Shown: positions 1-10,760, counted from the stretch's first letter. The stretch: DNA of 64,000 nucleotides from Deltaproteobacteria bacterium (GCA_024636215.1 JAGXHL010000093.1:73684-137683), one strand, 5' to 3'. The notes: generated from the sequence alone by a model not told the origin. Numbers and translations: made by a program.

Positions 1-37
1 TCTGTCGATGTTCTGGTGGTAAGACACTAAAATGCCG

Positions 38-70
38 AGACCGATCGAGAATCTCCAGATCGGTCTTTAT
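38..70 (+). terminator. Rho-independent terminator, plus strand
   Basis: A perfect 9-bp stem (AGACCGATC at 38-46 and GATCGGTCT at 58-66) with an 11-nt loop is followed by a T-rich tract on the plus strand only. It probably ends a plus-strand gene lying mostly left of the window; the last codons of such a gene could end with the TAA at 20-22, but 22 bases are too few to identify it. Confidence 0.6.
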
Positions 71-116
71 TCATGATGCGGGGCTTGTAAGGGCAGGCTG
101 ATGGTTAAGTTAATGC

Positions 117-1532
117 TCAAGGTTTAAACTGCTCATTGCTGCAGCGATCGTCCGGCCGGTTTGAGGCGATGTCGAAAAATCCGCAATGCTCGATCAATGC
201 TCTGACCTTGTCCTGCCGAGTTCCCTGCCAATTCTGCAACAGCTGTTCGGCGAGAGTGACGCCTCCTTCGATCAGACTGTCAAGGCCATTGAGGAAGTAA
301 CTCTCGCTGCGCTGCTGGCCGAGTCGGGCCTGTTGCCGATCGAGGCCTGACCGGGCAAGGGCCAGACAGCTACGGGCCAGGTCCTGTAGGGTGCCCTCTT
401 TCCAGGGTGCCTGCAGCCCAAGCCGCCAGGCCTGTTGCGATGATCGTGCGATTGCTGCAGTGGCAGCGGGTTGACAGAGTTGCCAGGCGCTCTGGAAGGA
501 CTCTTCATCGTACATCAGTCCTTTGAGAAGTGCGGCAACGGTCAGAACCAGGTGCGGTGGCAGACTGTCGGCGCAACGGACTTCAACCTGCGGCCGCAGA
601 CGGACTTCGGTAAACAGGGTAGACAGGTGCAGGTCCCAGTCGGCCAGGGTGGCCTGATGGCCCTGGTGTCCTGACTCAAGGTACTCGCGAAAGCGGAATC
701 GGCGCTGAGTCAGATCGAGGTATTGATGGTCGCGCATGATAAAGTACATCGGCACGTCGAGAGCATAGTCAACATAATCGGCAAATCCGGCATCGGGTTT
801 GTCAAGAAAAGGTAATAGCCCGGTTCGATCCGGGTCCGTGCGAGACCAGATTTCTCCCCGCGTGGTCAGAAATCCCGTGGCTTTTCCCTCCAAAAGCGGT
901 GAGTTGGCGAACAGCCCGTACAAAAGAGGCGAGAGAGCCTGGCCAAGGCGCAGCTTTCTCATGCAGTCCGCTTCATCGCAAAAATCAAGGTTGACCTGGA
1001 GTCCGGCGCTCTGCTTCATCATGCGTTGCCCCATGTCCCCGGTTTTCAGCATGTAGGGGCCCATGATGTCGTAACGGGCTTTTGGCGCCCACTCAATTTT
1101 ATCCAGAGGTGTGAATGGCTGGGTGCCCAGGCCGACCAGAACCAAGTCAAGCTGTTTACAGGCGCTGACAACCTTGACGATATATTTCGAAAAGTCATTG
1201 CAGTTGCAGAAGAGGTCGGAGCAGAGCTGTCCGGAGAGTTCCAACTGACTGCCGGGCTCAAGGGTTATCGAAGAATGCTGGCCTTGTAGGCCGATCAGTC
1301 TCGTCCCTTCACGCATTTCCTGCCAGTCGCCGCTTTTTGCCAGTGCTGAGAGCAGCGCTTCAACCCTGTGGAACTCGGCGGCTTCGCCGGTGTGGAGATC
1401 AAGCACCAGCTTTTCCATCTCGGCACCGATTCCCCAATCTTTCTCAGGGCGGGCTCCGCCAGCAAGGTAGCCGACCAATTGGTCGCGCGATGTGATCAGC
1501 GTGTCACGTTGCTTCTTATTTGCAATCAGCAT
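117..1532 (-). CDS. gshA: glutamate-cysteine ligase, plant/proteobacterial (GCS2-like) type
   Basis: 471 aa, close to the usual length of the plant and alphaproteobacterial class of glutamate-cysteine ligases. These catalyse the ATP-dependent first step of glutathione synthesis in the cytoplasm. Residues near 33-45 (WGIGAEMEKLVLD) match the glutamate-binding start of the fold, and the segments around MREGTRLIGLQGQHSSITLEP and the Arg-rich VRLRPQVEVRC stretch are family-like. The start is the ATG at 1532; its ribosome binding site is weak. It lies 119 nt downstream of the aminotransferase gene but behind that gene's terminator, so it probably has its own promoter. No gshB is in the window, so gamma-glutamylcysteine itself could be the product used. 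Family assignment is confident, physiological role less so. Confidence 0.85.
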   Translation of the reverse strand: MLIANKKQRDTLITSRDQLVGYLAGGARPEKDWGIGAEMEKLVLDLHTGEAAEFHRVEALLSALAKSGDWQEMREGTRLIGLQGQHSSITLEPGSQLELSGQLCSDLFCNCNDFSKYIVKVVSACKQLDLVLVGLGTQPFTPLDKIEWAPKARYDIMGPYMLKTGDMGQRMMKQSAGLQVNLDFCDEADCMRKLRLGQALSPLLYGLFANSPLLEGKATGFLTTRGEIWSRTDPDRTGLLPFLDKPDAGFADYVDYALDVPMYFIMRDHQYLDLTQRRFRFREYLESGHQGHQATLADWDLHLSTLFTEVRLRPQVEVRCADSLPPHLVLTVAALLKGLMYDEESFQSAWQLCQPAATAAIARSSQQAWRLGLQAPWKEGTLQDLARSCLALARSGLDRQQARLGQQRSESYFLNGLDSLIEGGVTLAEQLLQNWQGTRQDKVRALIEHCGFFDIASNRPDDRCSNEQFKP

Positions 1533-1610
1533 GCAGGTCTCGAATGCTTGAGTGGAAGGCGGCCAGTCTCCCGTAAAATGATTAAAACAAATCTGTTCGT
1601 TCAGTATAGC

Positions 1611-1640
1611 AAAAGGCCGGCTTTTTATTGCCGGCCTTTT
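1611..1640 (-). terminator. bidirectional terminator after the aminotransferase gene
   Basis: A perfect 11-bp stem (AAAAGGCCGGC at 1611-1621, GCCGGCCTTTT at 1630-1640) with an 8-nt loop lies just downstream of the minus-strand aminotransferase gene and ends in T runs on either strand. Confidence 0.85.
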
Positions 1641-1651
1641 GCAGGTTTACT

Positions 1652-2965
1652 TCAACCCTTAGCCGAAGCCAGGTAGTTCGAGATGTTGTTCGAGATGTTT
1701 TCAAAGATACGGGTAAAGGTCGCTTCGTCGCGTTCCAGCAGGGTGATGCGGAAGCCCTGTTCCGGAGTGAAAAATGACGAAAGGGGGACGACGCAGATGC
1801 CGGTTGAAGCCAGCAGATAATAAACGAAGCGTTTGTCCGGTGAAACGCCAGGCTGGTTGACGAGGTTCTCGACCAGCTCACGGACCTCTGGAAGGTCTAT
1901 CGGCAAAGTTTGTTGGTCGTTGAGCTGGCCCTCTTTAAAGGCGACGCTCATGTAGAAGGCGCCGTTGGTCCGGTTGACCTTGATCTCGGGAACCTTGCTG
2001 AGAATGTCGTAAGCGATGTTGGAAAACTTCTCATAACGCGTGATCCGCTGCTCGAGCCAGGCGGGGTATTCCGGGTGACTGAGAATCGGCGGAATCGCTT
2101 TCTGCGGCAGGGTCGTTGAGCAGACCTCGACCATTTTCGAGTCGACGATGCTCTGAATGTAACGCTGGAACATCGGGTCCTTGTCGGCATTGTAGACCTC
2201 GATCCAGCCGCAACGGGAGCCGGGCCAGGGCAATTCCTTGCTGATCCCCTTCATTGAGATCGCCGGGACGTCGCCGATCAGATCGGAAATCGGCTTGGTC
2301 GACTGGCCGTTGTAAACCAGGTTCTGATAAATCTCGTCGGCAATGATGAAGAGGTCATACTCTTTGGCAATCGCCACCATCTCTTTAAGAATCCGCTCCG
2401 GCCAGACAGCACCGGTCGGGTTGTCCGGGTTGATGATCAGGATGCCGCAGATGGTCGGATTGTATTTGATTGACAGGCGCAGGTCGTCAAGATCGGGGAA
2501 CCAGTTGTTGGCCGGGTCGAGTCGATAGCAGACCGGCCTCTGGCCTGCGTGAGCGGCTTCGCCGGAAGAATGCGTGGAATAGGTCGGCGATGGCCCGATG
2601 ACACGGGCTTCGCGACGCAGCAGCCCGTAGACCTTCTGAATGGCATCACCCAGGCCATTGAAGAAAATAACGTCATTGGCAGTCAGCTGCGCTTTGCCGC
2701 GACGATTGGTCATTTCAGCCAGGAACTGACGGGTTTCAAGCACGCCCTTGGTCGCACAATATCCGTAGGAGCAGTCTTTCATGGCGAGATCAGCGACGAT
2801 CTGCTTCATCCATTGAGGGATGATTTCCCCTTTGGCGATGGGGTCGCCGATATTCTCCATGTTGGTATTGATGCCGAGAGTTTTGAGTTTGTCGGCGATC
2901 TCGACGATAGCGCGGATTTCGTAGGTCAGCTCTCCGGCACCGATATGAACGATATTGTTACGCAT
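1652..2965 (-). CDS. PLP-dependent class I aminotransferase (alanine/aspartate type)
   Basis: 437 aa fold-type I aminotransferase using pyridoxal phosphate. Seen: the NPDNPTGAVWP motif that contacts PLP and substrate, the IIADEIYQ stretch with the PLP-pyridine Asp and the Tyr, and the Schiff-base lysine in SKELPWPGSRCGW followed by the conserved PGxRxG phosphate-binding segment. Family members interconvert alanine, aspartate or aromatic amino acids with 2-oxoacids; substrate cannot be fixed from sequence, but the N-terminal half resembles AlaA-like transaminases. The ribosome binding site is GGAAGGAAG about 6 nt before the ATG at 2965. The 5' leader is unusual: a 35-codon Ala-rich ORF and a terminator hairpin lie directly upstream, suggesting attenuation. 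Confidence 0.85.
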   Translation of the reverse strand: MRNNIVHIGAGELTYEIRAIVEIADKLKTLGINTNMENIGDPIAKGEIIPQWMKQIVADLAMKDCSYGYCATKGVLETRQFLAEMTNRRGKAQLTANDVIFFNGLGDAIQKVYGLLRREARVIGPSPTYSTHSSGEAAHAGQRPVCYRLDPANNWFPDLDDLRLSIKYNPTICGILIINPDNPTGAVWPERILKEMVAIAKEYDLFIIADEIYQNLVYNGQSTKPISDLIGDVPAISMKGISKELPWPGSRCGWIEVYNADKDPMFQRYIQSIVDSKMVEVCSTTLPQKAIPPILSHPEYPAWLEQRITRYEKFSNIAYDILSKVPEIKVNRTNGAFYMSVAFKEGQLNDQQTLPIDLPEVRELVENLVNQPGVSPDKRFVYYLLASTGICVVPLSSFFTPEQGFRITLLERDEATFTRIFENISNNISNYLASAKG

Positions 2966-3019
2966 AAGGTTCTTCCTTCCCGTTAACCTGAATCTGTCAG
3001 CGACTCTTTAAGCTGCAGG

Positions 3020-3056
3020 GTAAATAAAAAGGCCATGAGCGCTTGCCCATGGCCTT
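3020..3056 (-). terminator. terminator or attenuator between the 35-codon ORF and the aminotransferase gene
   Basis: On the minus strand AAGGCCATG (3056-3048) pairs with CATGGCCTT (3037-3029), extendable by a G.U and two G-C pairs, followed by TTTATTTA. It lies 20 nt after the stop of the small ORF and about 55 nt before the aminotransferase start. Its 5' arm and loop (3051-3040, CATGGGCAAGCG) can instead pair with CGCTTGCCATG (3112-3102) inside the small ORF, 11 bp with one bulged G. The two structures are mutually exclusive, as in an attenuator. A simple terminator for the small gene is the alternative. Confidence 0.7.
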
Positions 3057-3075
3057 GTTCAAGTAAGAGTCTGAA

Positions 3076-3183
3076 TCAGTTTTCAAGGCAATGGACAGGT
3101 TCATGGCAAGCGGCCGCCGCTGCAGCCGCGCTGTGTGCTCGCGCGGTCTTGATTGCTGCGGTGATGTTGGTTGCTTTGAACAT
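3076..3183 (-). CDS. 35-aa Ala-rich peptide with CH-x3-HC end; possible leader peptide
   Basis: A 35-codon ORF with its own consensus promoter (TTGACA-17-TAACTG), a good ribosome binding site (AAAGGA, 5 nt before ATG) and a terminator after it. 12 of 35 residues are Ala, with a run of seven (residues 19-25) immediately followed by Cys-His-Glu-Pro-Val-His-Cys, a symmetric CH-x3-HC motif. The N-terminal half (MFKATNITAAIKTAR) would form a basic amphipathic helix. Two readings are possible. It may be a leader peptide whose Ala codons sense charged alanyl-tRNA ahead of a transaminase gene. Or it may be a free small protein or modified peptide in which the Cys and His bind metal. I do not recognise a named family. 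Confidence 0.65.
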   Translation of the reverse strand: MFKATNITAAIKTARAHSAAAAAAACHEPVHCLEN

Positions 3184-3215
3184 GTGATTCCTTTTGCCTG
3201 AGCAATGAGACTCGT

Positions 3216-3244
3216 CAGTTAGCATGGCTGATTTTTTTTGTCAA
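3216..3244 (-). promoter_or_regulatory. sigma70-type promoter for the 35-aa peptide gene
   Basis: On the minus strand a perfect -35 TTGACA (3244-3239), a 17-bp spacer and -10 TAACTG (3221-3216) precede the ATG at 3183 by about 32 nt. Confidence 0.65.
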
Positions 3245-3288
3245 TGAATAGTTACCTGGGCAGGAATAGTTGCCTGGGCGCTTGTGGA

Positions 3289-5832
3289 TTATTCCTCTGT
3301 ACTCCCCGGATCGGTGCGTTTGAAGAAATCCTTGATGGCGTCGGCTATCTCGGCTTGCGGCCTGGTTAAGACCGGCACCTTGGGTAAAGAGTGCAAAAAA
3401 AGGCGACCGTAGCCACGCCTGACCACTCGACTGTCGAGAATCAGGACCACGCCACGATCAGTGCGCTGCCGGATCAAACGGCCAAAGCCCTGGCGGAAAC
3501 GAATCACGGCTTGTGGGACCGTGTACTCCATGAAGGGGTCGCCGCCTGCTTTCGTGATGGCTTCGGCCCGTGCTTCAAGAACCGGTTCCGTAGGCACCCG
3601 GAAGGGCAGGCGGGCAATGATAACCTGTTCCAGTGAGCGGCCGGGAACATCGACCCCTTCCCAGAAGGAATCGGTGGCAAAGAGAATACTGGTCGGATCC
3701 TTGCTGAATTTTTGCAGCAGGCTGTGCCGGGTGGTTTCTCCCTGACGCAGGACCTGGTAGCCGCGGGCGGCAAGCGTTGGTGCAAGTTCGCCGTGAATGC
3801 GGCGTAAGAGACTGTAGGCGGTAAACAGCACGAAGCTGCGGCCATCGGCTGCCAGCAGCGCCTGCTCGGTCAGATCGCGGACCGCTTCGGCATAGCCGGG
3901 ACGACCTGGTTCCGGGATGTCGGTGGGGATCGCGAGCAGCGCCTGTTTTTCGAAATCGAAAGGAGATTCCAGCATGAGTTCCGTCAGCCGCCCCGGCTCC
4001 AGCTCGTTGAGACCGACTCTGTGACGCAGAAAGTCAAAGCGACCGGCAACAGTCAGGGTCGCGCTGGTCATGACGACGGTCTGCATGCGTTCCATCAGGG
4101 TCTGTCGTAACAGCGTCGCGACCACCAGGGGGGCGGTGCAAAGCCGGGTAATGACCCCTTCGCCGCGGCCTATGCGGCCTCTGGTGATTTCGAACCAGGT
4201 GCAGGTCTGCGGGTCTCTGGCGACAAAGGCTTGCAGATTGTCGGCAAGCAGTTGCAGCCGCACACTGACGCCTGCAAGGTCGGTACAGAGCGAGCGGCAA
4301 GCCTCTGCTGCCTCATCTGGGAGTTTGCGTAAAGACTTGAGCAGCGCTCGCAGCGCCTCACTGTACTCGCCGGTGCTGCGTGACAGGCTGCGCAGCACGC
4401 CCTCGGTTTTACCCCAAACCGCTTTTTCGACGAAGGCAGGCACCAGTCTCTGGCGAATCTCCTCGCTTGAACGAATCTCCGCCCCGAGTTCTTTTGCCAG
4501 GGTTATTCCGGACTGTTCCAGGTCTGCGACTGAGTGATCCAGTAACTCCTGGCGTTGGCTAATCAGCGCCTCAATACGGTCATGCAGCTCACGGTAGAGA
4601 GCGTCCTGGTCATCCTGCAGTGAGCGACCAAGTTGTACGATAAGTCGTGGCAGCAAGCCCCGTTGCGGTTTGCGCGGGTGGCGCAGTCTGTTGAGAGTCC
4701 GGGCGAAGGCGAAGCGGGTGACCTGGGTGCTGAAGTAGCGTGTCGCGACCTCTTCAAGATGGTGCGCTTCATCGATCACCAATCTGGAAAATGGCGGCAG
4801 AACCGCCATGGCCGAGTAGTTGTCGGTCTGCTGGCGCAAGGAAAGGTCGGCGAGTAATAGCGCGTGGTTGGCTACCAGGATGTCTGCGCGAGAGGCCCTG
4901 CGCCGGGCCTGGTGAAAAAAACAATTGCCAAAGAAGGGGCACTGGCTGCGGCTGCACTGGTCCGCTTCGCAGCAGACTTCTTCCCAAAGACTGCTGTCGG
5001 GCAGGAAGGACAGATCCTCGCGTGAGCCGTCACCGGTCTGTCCGGCCCATTCCCGCAGCGAGGTCAGCTCACCGACATGTTCGGCATCGAACAGCCCGGG
5101 TTCTGCCGTGGCGCTTTCCAGACGGCGCTTGCAGAGATAGTTGGAGCGGCCTTTGATCAGCTCAACCCGAAAATCCAGACCTGTGGCCCGTTGCAAAAAA
5201 GGCAGATCCTTGCGGATCAGCTGCTCCTGCAAGTTGATGGTGTTGGTTGAGACCACCAGTCGCTCGCGATTGGCAAGGGTCCAGAGGATGGCCGGGACCA
5301 GGTAGGCCAGACTTTTGCCTGTCCCGGTGCCGGCTTCGACCAGGGCAATGCTGTGATTGTTGAGAGCTTCCGTGACAGCAAAGGCCATCCGCATCTGTTC
5401 CGGCCGGTCTTCAAATCCGGAGAGGCTGTTGCAGACCTGGCCGCCGGGGCCGAGCATCTCCTCAACCTGCCGGAACTCAACGGTTGCCTTCTCTGTCGGC
5501 TTGAAGGCCTCGACGACGCGGTACAGCTGATTGACCTGGTTGTTGACGATATAGAAGCCGACCCCCATGGAGCCGAGATTGCCGGCGATGGCCAGGTCCG
5601 GTTGCGAAGGTTCCAGATGGCCGCTGGGGTGATTGTGGATGATGACGTCTCCCGGCCGGCAGGCCTGGAGGATGGCGGGAACCGCTTCACGGTTGCCGCG
5701 GGCGAGGATTTCCACATCGACGACACATTGTTCTGCGTTGGTTTGGCCGACGCAGAAGACTTCGTTGCCTGCCGATTGCAGAATTTCCTGTCTGAGTTTT
5801 TCCTGAGTTTTTAGCGAGAGGAATTTATCCAT
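3289..5832 (-). CDS. DinG/XPD-type ATP-dependent helicase with N-terminal RadC-like JAB domain
   Basis: 847 aa. Residues 1-110 form a JAB/MPN domain with a RadC-type motif, HNHPSG at 66-71 then Ser and Asp79 (H-x-H-P-S-G...S-x2-D), and a candidate catalytic Glu at 24. From about 140 the protein is a superfamily 2 helicase: Walker A EAGTGTGKS (166-174), a four-Cys iron-sulfur cluster region (CCEADQC..C..C), the DEAH box VIDEAHHLEE, and motif VI in GFGRLIRQRTDRG. Family members unwind forked DNA or DNA-RNA hybrids in repair. The ATG at 5832 has no clear Shine-Dalgarno sequence; a TATAAT at 5849-5844 could give a very short leader. The AAA+ gene lies 74 nt upstream on the same strand. The JAB fusion is the unusual part. 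Confidence 0.85.
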   Translation of the reverse strand: MDKFLSLKTQEKLRQEILQSAGNEVFCVGQTNAEQCVVDVEILARGNREAVPAILQACRPGDVIIHNHPSGHLEPSQPDLAIAGNLGSMGVGFYIVNNQVNQLYRVVEAFKPTEKATVEFRQVEEMLGPGGQVCNSLSGFEDRPEQMRMAFAVTEALNNHSIALVEAGTGTGKSLAYLVPAILWTLANRERLVVSTNTINLQEQLIRKDLPFLQRATGLDFRVELIKGRSNYLCKRRLESATAEPGLFDAEHVGELTSLREWAGQTGDGSREDLSFLPDSSLWEEVCCEADQCSRSQCPFFGNCFFHQARRRASRADILVANHALLLADLSLRQQTDNYSAMAVLPPFSRLVIDEAHHLEEVATRYFSTQVTRFAFARTLNRLRHPRKPQRGLLPRLIVQLGRSLQDDQDALYRELHDRIEALISQRQELLDHSVADLEQSGITLAKELGAEIRSSEEIRQRLVPAFVEKAVWGKTEGVLRSLSRSTGEYSEALRALLKSLRKLPDEAAEACRSLCTDLAGVSVRLQLLADNLQAFVARDPQTCTWFEITRGRIGRGEGVITRLCTAPLVVATLLRQTLMERMQTVVMTSATLTVAGRFDFLRHRVGLNELEPGRLTELMLESPFDFEKQALLAIPTDIPEPGRPGYAEAVRDLTEQALLAADGRSFVLFTAYSLLRRIHGELAPTLAARGYQVLRQGETTRHSLLQKFSKDPTSILFATDSFWEGVDVPGRSLEQVIIARLPFRVPTEPVLEARAEAITKAGGDPFMEYTVPQAVIRFRQGFGRLIRQRTDRGVVLILDSRVVRRGYGRLFLHSLPKVPVLTRPQAEIADAIKDFFKRTDPGSTEE

Positions 5833-5906
5833 AAGTGAGAGGCATTATAGAGACGCCTGCTCAATTGTGGAAAGAATTTCTGACCGGGATATGCAGAAGG
5901 TCTCAA

Positions 5907-7328
5907 CTACACGTCAACGAAGTAGTTCTCGCAGGCATGATCGATGCTGGCCTTGTGCAACTCCGCAGGTTCATCAAAGAAGCGGGCCAGGTCTATGACG
6001 TGAGAAACCAGATCACGCGGATGGCAGGCATTGAAGGGGATATTGTGGCGTCGGTACCAGTTCTCAAGCAGGTGCTCATAGACATCCGGCTTGAACTCAA
6101 TCCGGTTGTTCTCGCAGACGCGTTCGAAGATCTGCCTGAATTCGGCTTCTGTCGGGTGTTCAATCTTTATCTTGTAGCGGATGCGGCGTAGGAATGCTTC
6201 GTCGACCAGGCTTTTCGGGTCAAGGTTGGTGGCAAAAATAACCAGCTGGTCGAAGGGGATTTCGAACTTCATGCCGGTGTGCATCGACATGAAGTCGATC
6301 TGCCTGTCGAGGTTGATGATCCAGCGGTTCAAGAGGCTTTGAGGGTCCATCTGCTGACGGCCGAAGTCATCGACGATAAACAGACCGTTGTTGGCCTTCA
6401 TCTGCAAGGGGGCTTCATAGAATTTGGCGATCGAGTTGAACTCGAGGTCGAGCATGCGCAAAGTCAGTTCGCCGCCGGCCATGACGATGGGACGTTGCAC
6501 CCTGACCCAGCGTTGGTCGATGCTGTTCGATGGCAGCTCCTCATCCGGCAGTTCTGCAACCGGGGTGTGGTTCACCGGATCGAAGACAGTAATAATCTGG
6601 CCGCCCACATAGAGGGCGTGGGGAACAAAGACCGTTTCCGGGAGGACCTGACCGATGGTCTCGGCAATGGTGGTTTTGCCGTTGCCGGGAGGCCCGTAGA
6701 TGAACATGGGGGCGCCGGAGCTGATCGCCGGGCCAAGACGATTGAGCATATGGTCGCTGATGACGATGTGGGAGAAGGCGGCCTGGACCACGGCATCTTT
6801 GACGGTAATATTCTGGATCGACTGATTTTCGACCATCTCTTTGTAATCGTCGAGTACGACGGGGGCGGGGCCGGTGTAACGACAGATTTCCATGAGCTCT
6901 CCGGCGATTTTTTTGCCGGTGGCGGTCACGATGAAATTGAAGGAGGTCTTGACAAACTGGCTTGCGCCGCGCACTTCCACTAACTTTTCGCGCCGCAGCA
7001 GCTCAATGGCCTCATCCATGATATTTATGGGCAGGCCGATACGTTTCGACAGATCCCCCAGGCGAAATTCGCCCATGGAGACGATGTGCTTTAGAGCCAG
7101 GTCAGCGATAAAGTTCAGGTCGAGACCGGTTGCTTCAACGGTTTCAGGGCTCGACGGAGTGCGTTTAAAAAAGGATTTGAGCTGGCTTTCGCTGATATAA
7201 CCCAATGCGACCAGATTCTGACCCAGTCGGCCACCGTGCAGACGTTGTCGGTCAGCTGCTTCGTTGAGTTGCTCTTTGCTGACAACCTGTTGATTGAGCC
7301 TCTGCTGGTTTGTGCGTCTGCTTATCAT
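5907..7328 (-). CDS. AAA+ ATPase with MshEN-like N-terminus
   Basis: 473 aa. The N-terminus (about 1-57) resembles the MshEN/GspE-N fold, with the c-di-GMP-type motif RLGQNLVALGYISESQL at 34-50. Next comes a winged-helix-like segment (85-150), then an AAA+ module with Walker A GPPGNGKT (212-219), Walker B LFIVDDFG (316-323) and a sensor region IFATNLDPKSL. It resembles MoxR-like ATPases that remodel partner proteins. The ATG at 7328 has a strong AGGAGAGG site. It sits 18 nt downstream of the AhpD-like selenoprotein gene and upstream of the JAB-helicase gene, probably one operon. The partner is unknown; the MshEN resemblance hints at control by c-di-GMP, but only one full motif is evident. Confidence 0.75.
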   Translation of the reverse strand: MISRRTNQQRLNQQVVSKEQLNEAADRQRLHGGRLGQNLVALGYISESQLKSFFKRTPSSPETVEATGLDLNFIADLALKHIVSMGEFRLGDLSKRIGLPINIMDEAIELLRREKLVEVRGASQFVKTSFNFIVTATGKKIAGELMEICRYTGPAPVVLDDYKEMVENQSIQNITVKDAVVQAAFSHIVISDHMLNRLGPAISSGAPMFIYGPPGNGKTTIAETIGQVLPETVFVPHALYVGGQIITVFDPVNHTPVAELPDEELPSNSIDQRWVRVQRPIVMAGGELTLRMLDLEFNSIAKFYEAPLQMKANNGLFIVDDFGRQQMDPQSLLNRWIINLDRQIDFMSMHTGMKFEIPFDQLVIFATNLDPKSLVDEAFLRRIRYKIKIEHPTEAEFRQIFERVCENNRIEFKPDVYEHLLENWYRRHNIPFNACHPRDLVSHVIDLARFFDEPAELHKASIDHACENYFVDV

Positions 7329-7346
7329 AACCTCTCCTGTGACAAT

Positions 7347-7604
7347 CTATTCTTCACCGGTCAGTTCTGCCTGCATACGTTTAACGAAGTTCTTGGCCCG
7401 GCCCGAAGGGGCGATGATGCCGTAAGCCATTGCTTCACGAAGTTCTTCTTCAGATGCACCGGCCTGCTTCGCGACCGCGAAGTGTTTGGTGAGTCAGTCC
7501 GGACAGTTGACCGCTACGGCACAGGCAACCCTGATCAGTTCGCGGGTTTTAAGGTCAAGGACTTCCGAGAATTCATAATCAAGGATCTGTTTGTTAACTT
7601 TCAT
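7347..7604 (-). CDS. AhpD-like (carboxymuconolactone decarboxylase family) selenoprotein, UGA = Sec at codon 37
   Basis: An 85-codon reading frame from the ATG at 7604 to TAG at 7347 is interrupted only by an in-frame TGA at 7496-7494. Read as selenocysteine it gives NCPDULTKHF, i.e. a C-x-x-U redox site exactly where AhpD-family proteins carry C-x-x-C, and the downstream sequence (HFAVAKQAGASEEELREAM) continues the family fold. A hairpin with a GGUC loop begins 12 nt after the UGA, as bacterial SECIS elements do. A GGAG site lies 9 nt before the ATG. AhpD-like proteins are small alkylhydroperoxidase/thiol-redox proteins. AhpD-like selenoproteins are known as a family, so the decoding claim is credible. 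The gene leads the AAA+/helicase operon. A Cys-to-UGA nonsense mutation is the alternative. Confidence 0.85.
7467..7482 (-). promoter_or_regulatory. bacterial SECIS-like element
   Basis: On the minus strand CTTCGC-GGTC-GCGAAG forms a perfect 6-bp stem with a 4-nt loop whose first two bases are GG, at +18/+19 from the UGA. Bacterial SECIS elements for SelB place a GG- or G-containing apical loop about 16-37 nt after the UGA. Confidence 0.75.
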
Positions 7605-7869
7605 AGTCTAAGTCTCCGATGAAAAAATTAATAGCTATATTTATAGCAGGTTACCTGAGTTATGCATCATTTGCGGGACTCTTTTCAGGGGTCCGTCTGC
7701 AACGTGCACAAATTATTCCCGGTGCTATTCTTGTAATGGACCAGCTGAGTTACTACATTGAGTGCACAGGCTGAGGGCTGCTGTGATCGGGCTCTTCCTT
7801 ATGAGGTAGAGAAGGGATCTTTGGACCGTCAGTTCTGTATGAGGCTTTTTATAACAAGGAGAATCGTTC
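7605..7869. promoter_or_regulatory. divergent promoter region between the selenoprotein gene and clpB
   Basis: 265 bp between divergent genes. Toward the selenoprotein gene the minus strand carries an extended -10 (TGCTATAAA). Toward clpB a strong AAGGAG lies 8 nt before the ATG. I could not assign a heat-shock sigma promoter or a CIRCE element here. Confidence 0.4.
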
Positions 7870-10480
<2,611 letters not shown>

Positions 10481-10482
<2 letters not shown>

Positions 10483-10645
10483 CAGGCTGTCGGACTATCC
10501 ATGAGCCGGCTGCAAATCCGGCTGTTTGGCCCATATTTCTGCTCTTTTTTGATCCATAGCTACGGCTATGAACCTACAAAGGAGCTAAAATCTGTTCTCA
10601 AACATCCAAATTTTCGCTTCGGCCCGTATAGCCCGACAGTCTGCT
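10481..10645. repeat. palindromic element family 1, long copy (165 bp)
   Basis: Ends AGCAGGCTGTCGG (10481-10493) and CCGACAGTCTGCT (10633-10645) are inverted repeats with one mismatch. Read in reverse, its two flanks (CTATACGGGCCGAAGCGAAAAT and CCGGCTCATGGATAGTCCGA regions) match the short copy at 29147-29210, which lacks about 100 bp of the middle. No ORF of note lies inside. It begins within the clpB stop codon and may act as its 3' hairpin. Confidence 0.75.
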
Positions 10646-10691
10646 AGCAGACTCATGGAAATCCAGAGACTGCTTGAGCTGAATTTTCTGC

Positions 10692-10717
10692 TTATAAAAA
10701 GGGCTTTATAAAAAGGG
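10692..10717. repeat. 12-bp direct repeat, period 14
   Basis: TTATAAAAAGGG occurs at 10692-10703 and 10706-10717 in the AT-rich spacer between clpB and the next gene. The rest of 10646-10838 holds no gene that I can support. Confidence 0.6.
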
Positions 10718-10760
10718 GGGTGCATTCTCATCGCAGCGAGGTTACAATTTACTGAAATAG

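Noticed and set aside
7236..7622. 128-codon plus-strand frame over the selenoprotein gene
   Set aside because: No ribosome binding site or family resemblance; the minus-strand AhpD reading with Sec explains the region.
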